A DNA stretch of 64,000 nucleotides, from contig NW_023998422.1 of NCBI RefSeq assembly GCF_014805625.2, positions 1,132,819-1,196,818 on the forward strand, read 5' to 3'. Positions 27,101 to 39,100 of the stretch are shown here, piece after piece. The notes under the pieces are model-generated. The model was not told the origin of the DNA and did not search any database. It saw only the letters and a list, made by a program, of their open reading frames with translations. The stretch comes from Glossina fuscipes (lineage: Eukaryota; Arthropoda; Insecta; Diptera; Glossinidae). Position 1 is the first letter of the stretch, and each line of letters opens with the position of its first letter. Both the position numbers and the translations under genes were made by a program.

Positions 27101-30100
27101 TTAATATTATTTTTAAACTTCATTCATTACTGTTTTTGTGATGTTTTGGAATCCTTTTTGCGATTCACGGTAGGTGAGAAACAACTGATTACAAACGATT
27201 GAACCGTTAAAGAACAGACCCAGACTGCCACAGCAAACATTTCCAAAATTCATATAAAAAAAGGTTTGTTTTAAAGTCACGAGAACATGACTCTCTGCTC
27301 TTGCGATTTTCAACAACGAAATTCATGCTTACCTACCGACGTACATATCTTCATATACCTAAACAATATAAATGCGTACAGAATACATATATATCTATGT
27401 AGGGAAAAGTTCTGGGTATTTTTTTCAATGAATGGCTTTTATAGTCGCTTAACCCATCAGGCCATACTACGGCGTATATCAAAAGAAACAACATAGAAAT
27501 AAATTGGGTTGAGCCCAGATATCCTAGGAAATGTTAATATTTTGAAATATCACTTCGTCAACGGCTTGTGACAAAATTCCTCGCGTTTATGGTGGGATTG
27601 CTCTACTAAAATTCGCAAAACGTCAATGATTTCCTCGTTTCTGCAAAACGTGTACTATGCTCTGGTCGAACCACTGTTGAAAGAGATGATGGAAATTTTA
27701 AAAAATCTGAAGATCGGCACATTTCAGCTTAAAACATCCGTGCGCAACTAAAGAATTTGGAAGTTAATAGACGAAATTTTCATCCGTAAATCGCTGCTGA
27801 AACGAAAAATTAGCTGCTTAAGACAACAGTGTCCGTCATCCAAGATAAATAAAGTCGCTTAAATGCTGGCAAACCATGTTAAATGGGGCCACGTAAGTTA
27901 AAGGCATTGGAGAAGAATGGCGTTTTATGAGCCGCTCCATGGGATTGATGCCTCTCTCTAATGGTAACAGCTTGTGTAATCAAATGAAATAAAGCGTCCA
28001 GAATTGATCTTGGTGAAAGGCATTGTGCCTTGTCTGGCGATAACATCGACCGCCACACACCGATACTGAATTCTCAAGAAATGGAAGAAGTTCACTTGGA
28101 GGGAAGACTCTCTCTGCCATCGTTCGTCTCGCTTTTTGTTCAACTAACTTAACGGTGTGAAGCTGACTTGTAAGCAGGAGTATGAAAATCCTTTGGTCCA
28201 ATTTCTCATCCCAGAAACCCAATAACATATATAACGCTATGGGGAGAGTGTATCAGAAAAAATGAATGCAATCAAAATTTTGCTTATTTGTTTACAAAGT
28301 AATTAATTTAATATGTAAGAAAATTGATGTTGGAAAAAGCGCCATGAACTTTTACCTTAACATGATAAATATACATTTGTAAATAAATATAAATAAATAT
28401 AAAAAAATATAAAAAAATATAAACAAAAAATCATTCAAATTCCCCGATAATTGTGCTTATACATGTTACGTAGGTGGTGATGGGATGACACGGCATATGC
28501 ATACACACACAAAACACACACACATGCTGCATATTCGTATGCTTGCATACGAGATAAGCGCTTAATGAAAAGCATTCTATTAAGATGGAAAACTTGCTTA
28601 TAACGAATGTTGTTTTTTTGCTGCTGTAAGCTGTTGTTGTTGTGGCAAAGAGAAAGTGGTTGCAGGCGAACAAGTTTAAACGCTACAAAACATTGTTTTA
28701 AAAAGGCGAAAACACAAACATAAATAAAAAAAACGTAATAATCATAAAGTAAAAGCAAAGAAAAACACGTTAGAGAAATCATCATCAGCAGCAGCATGTT
28801 TGCGGCATTATCTACACACACACACACACACACACATATATGCACACATGCACAAGCACGCANNNNNNNNNNGTGTGTGTGTGTGTGTGTTAATATAAGT
28901 ATATGTATGTACGATTGTTTATACATGTGCTTTTAAAATCAATAGGCTCTCGCAGAGATGCTATTGTATAAATGGGCTTTTCTTAACTTCAACTATGATA
29001 CGCATTCGTATATAAATATACCTTCACATCAAAAAAAAAAAAGAAAAATAAAATAAATAAATAAATAAATACAGAAACGCTTACAGCGCTAAAGGTGAAA
29101 TAATGCAACATTGCAAATTTTTTCTCTTTTACTTTTTTTATTTTTATTTTTCTTTTTTTTTTCATAGGAACACACATATACATCTTCTTCGACTGCATAC
29201 TCTCACTGTTATATTTGTACTTTGCTTTCTATACAGATATATATTACATCTTATGTGGTCGTTGTTGTTGTTGTTGTTGTTGTTGCGCTGATATGGTTGA
29301 AAATACATGTGTTGGTAGTAGATACTATTATTATAGTGTACACATATTATAGTATGTGTTGTGTAGTCTATTGAATGTTCTGCTCTATGTTTCGTACTTT
29401 TATGACTGTACGGCTGTAATATGTGTGCCGTCGTATATGTATATATATATAAGAAAATGGCATGTAAACGAAAAACGTGCTTAAGTCAAGTTTTTCTTTT
29501 TCAGAGAGTAGGTGAGTGAGACATTGAGGTAGGATTAGTCGGTAGGTTTGTTGGTTTATTGGTCGCGCTAATACATATATATGCATAAGTATATATACCT
29601 ATTTATACATATATACATACATATTTATATATATATATATATATATACATATACAACAATTGCATATATATATTACAACTTTGCATAGCTGTGTATTTAA
29701 TATGGATTTATTTGGAATACATACACTGTGCAAATATTCAAGCATAGGCATTTAGTTGCAGGCTACAAGCATTATTATTATGTATATGTATGTAATAGGT
29801 GCATATGTGCTTATGCGTCAATGTACTCTTTTTCACACAGAATAATAACTCTACATGTAATATAAATACATCGTATTTAGAGGATGGAGGTGAAGGGCAG
29901 CCAACTGGCTGGCTGACTGGTTCGTTGGTTGGCTGACATTTGCACGAGAGTAGTTTGCCTTCAAGTGCAACCACCGACGACAAAAACAAATTAACTATGC
30001 CTGTGAAATCTATAAATCTATATGTTCGCCATCTACTACATAAATATATATATATGTATATATATATATATAGAGGAGAGAGGAGAGTGCATGTACACTT

Positions 30101-33100
30101 GAAATGAATAATTAAATCAAAGTATACGATTGAAGATTAGGAAAATTTTTCACAATTTTTTATTCAACGATTCAACATAAAATATATGAAAATAGTCGCA
30201 GAGGACTCGCGACTTTAAAGTCAACTATTGATTTAATCCCTTAAGTAGTAAATAAACATCTGAAATCGAAATTCAAAAGATCTCTTAAAGAAAATTCTTA
30301 AAATGAAACAAGGTGTAAAGGTGCTTCCGTTGGGTATGTTTAGTTCTGTACTGATGCCAACGTTAAATTAAAGTATCCAATGCCAAGAAGAGCAAAAGGA
30401 ACAGATGTTGAATTCGAATTTCCTCAAGGGATAGGATCATTATGAATTTTTCGGAAAAACAATTTGTTCGTCATTGGCTTAAATTAGAATATGTTTTGAT
30501 TGTAATCGAATATACGTATAATGTATTCATTGCCAAAGAGAAATATTTCCCTTAAAATTTCAAGCATTTTGCGGAAACAGTCAACGATCTATGTTGAATG
30601 AATTTTCGCTAAGGAATTTAAAGCTCACGGTGCCCTATATTGTTTTCTAGCCCTTCTAATGCACTAACAGATGCATCTGTACTGTCCACTTGATATCATG
30701 TTAATATGACTCCATCAAGATGGAGACCATTAAGTAGATATGCAATCGAGAACGAATCGTCGCAAGACACACCCAAGAAGTTAAAAGTTTTAAAGGATTA
30801 TATATTTTTCGCAACATCTAAAATGTAAAAAGTTACGATACACCAACCGACTCACTTCCGACTCAATAATCATCTCTGAAAGGCAAAGAGCTGGCAGACC
30901 ATTTTCTAATTTCCCTCGGAAATGCTTTTTTTTCTTTAATCCATAAATTGAAATATACATCTCTACCAGCCTGACCACTAACTTTCCTTTCGTCCATGAG
31001 AATGATGAAAGAACCTTCTTCTTTATACTATAAGATGGGGTTTTAACCCTTAAGTAGATCCACGATTTTGAATTGAGCAGAGAACCATAAATTCTGTAAA
31101 GAAGTAGAAAAACTTATTGAAAGATGTTACTTCACACCATTTCCATCTGCTGTTTACATGTCATCGAACCGTGTTAGTTTTTTCCTTTTTTAAATGCGTG
31201 TGCTATAGATATACTTATTGGAAAGAACGGTAGAAGTCACGGCTGGTGCTCAATAAATACTGTAAGGCATTCACAACTATCCCTATTTTATTACTTTGCA
31301 ACACGGCTTGTTCCCCCATGTTCAAAGGGGTAATTTTTGTTTTTGTTGTTATTACACTCTAGCTCGCATATGATAAAGATGTATCAAGTTTACGTCTAAA
31401 TCTATTTAAAATCATATTTTCAATCGACGTAAGCCCATATGTTGGAATTTTCGAAATACTTTGATCAAATTTGTCATAAGAACGAACGCTATTGAACATA
31501 AATGTATGCTGCATCTTTACATGCAACATTTCGAAACAATTATTGGACAACAAATTTCGTGTTTTAATATTTTCCGATGAAATTTGGAAAAATTGAAAAT
31601 TTTTACATAGGAAAGGATCATTCAAAGAAAGAAGCCGTCATTTTTCGTATTTTATGAGAAGAACAAGTGAGGGTGAAAGGTATATAAAATAGTGCTATTC
31701 TTTATAATAAGCTACAAACAAGCTACAACATAATGTGGGATCCTTCGTTATGAAACTTTGCTTTTAGAGTCCATGTTATACGGACTAAATAACTAACGCG
31801 TAAGGTTTCTTTTCTTTTGGGGGCCAGTCAAGTAACGCTATTGTTTACGATTCTTCAGATTATTTCAGACACATGCAATAAATCAGCCGAGTTATATCAC
31901 ACAAGCTCTCAATACAATTTACTTAACAATTTGCAATAGATTGCTTTCTAACAATTTTCAGAATCTTAATAATGTTTCATTTTTTATACAAATTTGTTTG
32001 CATGATACATATCGAAAATCTTGTGTATATTCTTCATTATTCCTTTCCAATCCACGATATTCCGTGTTCCCGTAAAAAAGCAACAATTCCGGATACTATG
32101 ACTTGTCTAATAGGAAAGAAAATAAACAACCGTTACTTTATGTAGGGAAAGGTCGAATTTAATCGTTATGTGCACTGGTATTTCCTATTTCGTTATCATA
32201 TCGTACCTTTAGAAGTCGCCTATCAAAATACACGCAACCACCTAATATATGCAAGTCCGTCGTATAGAACTTATCTAATATGTGTAAATGATGCCAAGTT
32301 TTTTTCTTTATTGTTAAACGCAAACATATCTATAGTGAACTATTAGAAGAGGAAGAAGAAAAGCAAAAAGAAATTTGTGGAAGATATGGAAAGGTCACGA
32401 AAAGAACCTTAATTAAAACAAAAAAAAGACTTAGTTTACTTAAAAGAAATTTAAATGAAAAAAGAAAATAAATAAATATTTATATTAGCAATTTATTTAT
32501 TGTTCTTTTTTTATTATTCACATTTATTATTAATGTCCCTAACCGCTTCTCTAGGCACTTTATGTTGATAAAGCTTAGTCAATGCAAATATAATTTTGAA
32601 CTGTTTAACCCGCTCAGAGTTGTTTGCAAGAACCTTTATTCTCATTAACGGACTCTTTAAAGTCCATTAAAGCAACATTGCTTAATACGCGCGATTTACC
32701 TATGTCGTACTTAAACTGACTTAACCTTAAATATGTCATTATGAGTCGAAAATTAATTTGTTGTTAACAATTATCGGTTGCCAAGCTTATGCATGTTTGC
32801 GATGGCTTAGGGGTTCACTTGCAATTTGGTCCTGTATCGGTTGTGGGTGTGGCTCTATGCTAGTTGTGTACATGCTTTTTTCTTTTTTTTCTCCTTATTT
32901 GTGGTATTGTACTTATACTAAGTTTTATTATTAATTAATTTTAAGATTTACTTAAGAGTCAATTGAACTCGACTGCCATTTTGTTTTAGTTGAGTTTCTT
33001 GTATAAGTGAAATAAATAAATAAATAAATAAATTACGTAAAAGTCGATTATTTGTACAAAGCTCTCGAGATAATACTCTCCACACTACAGAAAATACTTT

Positions 33101-36100
33101 TAACTTAAATGAAAATGAAACACGCAAGTCAAAGGTCAAGCCATTGTCCTCAAGCATAAGCGAAGGTCATCTTAATCTGCTAAACGAGTTACGAAGGAAA
33201 TTAATGATGGGAACTTTCCCTAGCAAGACCCCGGAAAAAAGTGCCTAAACTTTGCGACAGATGACAAAGGAAACCGATGCGATCAACGTTACATCAATTT
33301 AGATTAGAAAGCAGAAGGCTTGGACGCCGTCTAAAAAAACAAACGCATTAGGCAAAGTACAGTCAGAAAACTACTGAAAAAGTGAATAATGCATTCTAAA
33401 GTTTACATTTTCTTTGCACAAGCTAAGGCTCCGAACAAGGATCGAGAGAAAAACGAACATTCGATAATGGACATTAGAACTAAATGTTTGAAGGACTTCA
33501 TGCCAATAAGATGGATTTTCACGCATAACGACAAAACAATTAATAATCGCTTGTACAGTTTTGGTATGTCCCGAGCTTAACTGCATAAAAATTTTATAGA
33601 ATCTTGTTATAGGGACAAGGCAAAAAAATGTGTAGAAATAACGATTCAGAAAAGTATTAAAGACGTCTCGCATTCTATAACGAAAAAGACATGTCTAAAG
33701 TTAGTCAAAAGCATGTGTCGCTGTCGCAGATGTGAAGCGGTAATCGTCAAATCGGGATAAAATGCGACTACAATCGATGGAGTAAATATAGAGAAATATT
33801 AGTTTGGGGAAAAAGAAATCCATTATTTTTTCGGTAGATGGCTGGCACTGATAGATTTCTCGTAAAGTATCGATCAAATAATTTCATATTTATGCTCGTT
33901 GGAAAGGTGATATTTCGCAGTAAAAAAAAATTCTTTTGTTGTTTTTTGTTTGGTGCATTCAGTTGAGAGTTACAGCGTGTTAAAAATGGAAGTGAACAAA
34001 GAGAAAATTCGGTACATTTTACAGTTTTCCTTTGACAAAGGCGAAAATGCAAGCCAGGCGGCTAAAATTGTGAATGGTGTTTATGGTTCCGATACTGTAA
34101 CAGCCAATTATGTGCAATTTTGGTTTCGTAGATTCGGTTCAGGAATTTTTGATGTTAAAGATGCACCTCGCACAGGTAGGCCGGTCGTCGAAAATGTCGA
34201 TAAAATCGGAGAAATGATCGAAGTTGACCGGCATGTTAGCAGTCGTAACATCGCCCAGGAGCTAAAAATCGACCAAAAAACAATTTTAAACCATTTACAC
34301 AAAGCTGGATTCAAAAAGAAGCTCGATATTTGGGTGCCACACTAATTAACAGAAAAAAACATGATGGATTGAATTTCCATCTGCGAAGCCTTGGTCAAAC
34401 GGAATGAGATAGACCCATTTCTTAAACAGATGGTGATTGGAGATGAGAAATGGATCACATACGATAACCCTGTGCGAAAACGATCGTGGTCAAAGAGCGG
34501 TGAAGCACCTCAAACGGCCAGAAAGGTTTTGCTATGCATTTGGTGGGACTGGAAGGGGATTATTTATTATGAGTTGCTTCCAAATGGCCAAACGCTAACT
34601 TCTGATCTCTACTGTCAACAACTGGACCGTTTGAAGATAGCGATTGACCAGAAACGGCCAGAATTGGCCAACAGGAGAGGTGTCGTGTTCCACCAGGACA
34701 ACTCTAGGCCACACACTTCTACAGTGACTCGCCAGAAACTTCGGGAGCTTGTCCGGACTTGGCAGCAAGCGATTATCATCTTTTTCTTGCATTGCAAAAT
34801 TTCTTTAATGATAAAAAATTGGAATCTAGGGAGGATTGTGAAAATCGACTACTAGAGTTTTTTGCAAATAGAGATCAGGACTTTTATGAGAGAGGCATTT
34901 TGAAGTTACCTTTGAAATGGCAACAAGTCATACAACAAAACGGTGCATATTTGACCCAAATCGGACAATCCGAAGCATATTAAATAAAGTCCTGAAGTTC
35001 ATATAAAAATAATGGATTTCTTTTTGCCCAAACTAATTTTTAACTTTTAAGTGTCAAGAAGGTCTCTTCAAGCAACCAACTTTGTAAAATATGTCTGTAT
35101 CCAAAGAGTTTCCATGCCTTTGTGATTATTTTACCGCATCAATTTTCTTGTTTTACTTAAAAATCTCTTATGTATTTTAAGTTAACCTCAAAATTAAGTT
35201 AATCTAAACCTAAACCTAAAAACGTTTATAAACCTTTTAATAAACTGTTTTATTGCTTTCGTTGTAAATGTTGCGCTATTTAAGTGTCGATGTATGTATA
35301 TAGAGCGATTCAGTCTTCACTACATTGTTTTTACATCGATTCCTTACCGATCATATGCTTCATTCCTTAAAAAAGTATTTTTTGTTTTTTTTCTGCTACT
35401 TGTAAAGCCATAGGCTTATTACCTAGTTACATAGATACATTTTTTGTGCAAACAGAAATTATAACATAAGTGAGAGTACAAGTCGACTAAATAACTACTA
35501 ATGTAATCATCTTGCTCCGTAAGTTTCGTAACCATCAATTCCTATCAGCAACAAAATACACATAGTGCGTTCAGCAGTGCGATCAATTTTCTTCTAAAGG
35601 TAATCAACGAACCTTCGAAGAATTTCGGACTCGTTGGTAAGGAATTCCAATAGGCAGCAACACGAACACTAAAAGATCGTTCGGCTGATAATCGTGATAT
35701 TAATAGGAAAGAATTTCTATTGCATCTAGAGAACTGAAATAGTTGGGGATCGGCTTAGAATAATTTTATAGAGGTAGATAAGAAACCTAAACGTTGGATA
35801 ATCGGGAAAGGAGAGCATTTTAAGAAAGCGCGAAAGAAGGAAAAGATATGGTCTCTAAGCCTAACCCTACAGACAAAACATGTTATACGGTTAACAATAT
35901 CTCGAAGCTTAACTTAATTATATTTTGGGTATCCAGAGAAGACTTTGCTACAATAGTTAATGTGCGTCATGAGGAGGCAATGCGCAGTGGTATGTTTAAC
36001 CTTTAAAGGCAGATATAGATTTAGACTGTACAGTTTTCGGAGCGTAAGACATGGTCAACGTGGAAGCTAAACTTGAGCTTGAGATGAAGAGTTACCCCGA

Positions 36101-39100
36101 CAAATTGCATTAATTCTACAAGATCAATGAAATATATTTTTATAGCGAGGTTGAAAGCCCCAGCACGGAGAACATTGCAGCCTAAGACTTTAGCTTTGCT
36201 TAATATCCATAGAAAGGGAAGAGTTAGAGTCGTTCACAGAAGCAAACGGGTTACGATCCGAAATATACGACCACATAAACTTACAAGCGCTCCGAGTGAA
36301 GTTGAATTTATTATACACTTTGTTAATAAGCTTAGCGTATGGAACTCTGTCAAAAGCTTTAATTAGATCGAGAGTGACAAGAACACAGCCCCCGCAAGCA
36401 TTGATATTATCCATAATGTATTCCATGACGGAGATTAAAAAATTCGAGAGGCAATGTTAATGCGGAAAGCCGAGCTGGGGATCATGCAGGGCATAACTGT
36501 TATTCAAGAATAAGTCAAATTGTTCTTTCATGATAAGCCGCGTAACTTTGAAGACACGGGATAGGATGTTAATCGGTCGAAGGTTATTATGAGCAAAAGA
36601 GGCGCTTTGTTTGGGAATGGCTATTTTCCACTCCTTCGGAAACTTGAAGGTCATTAGTATCGTATGGAAGACCTGTAGTAGATGGTAAGATATTTAGGGA
36701 AAAATCAAGTTAACAAGTTCTGCTTAGAGTTAGCTTTTCCGAAGAAGTTGGCTTAGGCTTGATTTCTTTCCTTCCTCCCTTCCTTGCATATTAACTATTA
36801 TCTCTCGTAATAATTTTATCTTGAAAAACTCGAATCAATTTGAAACTTATTAACGAGATAAGACACCATTGCTTACCTTAGGCTGAAAGAAAAGTTTCAG
36901 TATTTGCTCACGCTATTTTATAAGACCATTAGCGAAATAACACTGCTTTAACCTTAACCACATAGAGTGTTCTTTACTGTGCGTATCAGTAGTAGACATA
37001 TTTTTGATTGGCAGTGTATGTATATATGTATGTGTTACTCGTATATAAAAATGAATGCAGAGTTCAAGTGCATGCACAGGCTTGCTTACGTATACATATA
37101 TATGTATATATATATATATATATGCCTGCATGTAAATGTACACACATTTCGAGGTAAGCATGTGCAAAACCCATTGTCCCACTGAATTTCTGAATTGTAC
37201 ATGTAATGCATTCACATAATTTATTATTGTCGGCGTTTTAGTTAATAGGTGTGCAATCAGGTATAGTGAGGAAACTGGTCGTAACAATGACCTCGACAAT
37301 TTTCTTATTATTATAAGCATTTTACGTATATAAGGCAGATTTAAAAAAGTGATTATTGAATTTCCACAATCTCACCCCCAATCGTCTGCTCCTTCCTGTT
37401 CTTATGATATATTCTTTATATACTCTGTAGTGTAGTTGGAAAAAAAAAAAAATAAGGCAACAAAACTAGACGATCCTATGCTATTTTCTTTGATTAATTT
37501 CTATATTTTCTATTGCAGGACGCGATGACTTGTCCCCATCGAGCAGTCTTAATGGCTTTTCAACTAACGACACTAGTGATGGGAAAAAAATTAAAAAAGG
37601 TCCCGCTCCACGTTTACAAGAAGAGCTATGTTTGGTGTGCGGTGATCGGGCTTCGGGTTATCATTACAATGCTCTCACCTGTGAAGGCTGTAAGGGTTTC
37701 TTTCGACGAAGTGTTACCAAAAATGCCGTCTATTGTTGTAAATTTGGTCATGCTTGTGAAATGGATATGTATATGCGTCGTAAATGTCAAGAGTGTCGAC
37801 TAAAAAAGTGTTTAGCGGTAGGAATGCGACCGGAATGTGTTGTACCGGAAAATCAATGTGCAATGAAGCGACGTGAAAAGAAGGCACAAAAAGAGAAGGA
37901 CAAACTGCAGACCTCTACCTGTAACACTGACTTTATAAAAAAGGAAATTCTCGACCTGATGACATGCGAGCCACCGTCGCACCCTACAGCTCCGGTAAAT
38001 TTTTAACTGAACATCATTTCAAGATGCAATTAAAAATACATATATATGTTCTTTCAATACTTGCAGCTATTACCTGATGACATTTTAGCGAAATGTCAAG
38101 CACGCAATATACCTCCTCTAACATTCAATCAACTGGCGGTGATTTATAAACTAATTTGGTATCAGGATGGGTATGAGCAGCCGTCAGAGGAAGATCTCAA
38201 AAGAATAATGGTTGTAATTAAGGACAAATTTAAAAAAAATCATGAATACCGCTTTTAACAACAACTTCTTCTTCTGTTAAATTATAGAGCTCACCGGACG
38301 AAAATGAAAGTCAGCATGATGTTAGCTTTCGACATATTACGGAAATCACGATACTGACTGTACAGCTTATCGTTGAGTTTGCCAAGGGTTTGCCAGCGTT
38401 TACCAAAATACCGCAAGAAGATCAAATAACGCTTCTGAAAGTTAGTCTTTTTAAAATACAAAACAAAATTTACTTTAATCCTCACTATATATGTATATAC
38501 AAATTTCTTCTCTTATATTATATCGCAGGCCTGCTCATCCGAAGTAATGATGTTACGTATGGCGCGTCGTTATGATCATAACTCAGATTCAATATTTTTT
38601 GCCAATAATCGATCGTATACGCGTGACTCGTACAAAATGGCCGGCATGGCTGACAACATTGAGGACCTATTGCATTTTTGTCGGCAAATGTATTCCATGA
38701 AAGTCGACAACGTCGAATACGCACTACTCACTGCCATTGTGATCTTCTCCGATCGGCCGGGTCTCGAAAAAGCCGAACTAGTCGAAGCGATACAAAGCTA
38801 TTACATTGATACACTCCGCATTTACATACTTAACCGCCATTGTGGCGACCCCATGAGTCTAGTGTTCTTCGCCAAGCTGCTTTCCATACTAACTGAACTG
38901 CGTACATTGGGCAATCAAAATGCAGAAATGTGCTTCTCGCTAAAACTGAAAAATCGCAAACTTCCAAAATTCTTGGAAGAAATTTGGGATGTGCACGCAA
39001 TACCGCCATCCGTGCAATCGCATATACAAGCAACCCAAGCGGAGAAAGCAGCCCAAGAGTCAGCCACGACATCGAGCAATATGTCGAATGCGTTGACTGC

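Larger units (their letters stand above)
7836..37518 (+). other. EcR: EcR intron 1, 29.7 kb
   Basis: Phase-1 intron with donor GTGAGT at 7836 and acceptor CTATTGCAG ending at 37518. It contains the ribozyme-bearing retroelement, dispersed repeats, both assembly gaps, a long polypyrimidine tract, the Tc1-like relic, a mariner end, the near-complete mariner and an antisense reverse transcriptase fragment; each is listed separately. I recognised no host protein exon inside it. Open frames in the intron are short and look random or come from simple sequence. Regulatory elements for EcR are likely present but not identifiable by eye. Confidence 0.9.

Noticed and set aside
28435..28926. 163-codon minus frame spanning the N gap
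   Set aside because: It runs through the N gap and CA repeats and has no protein-like composition.
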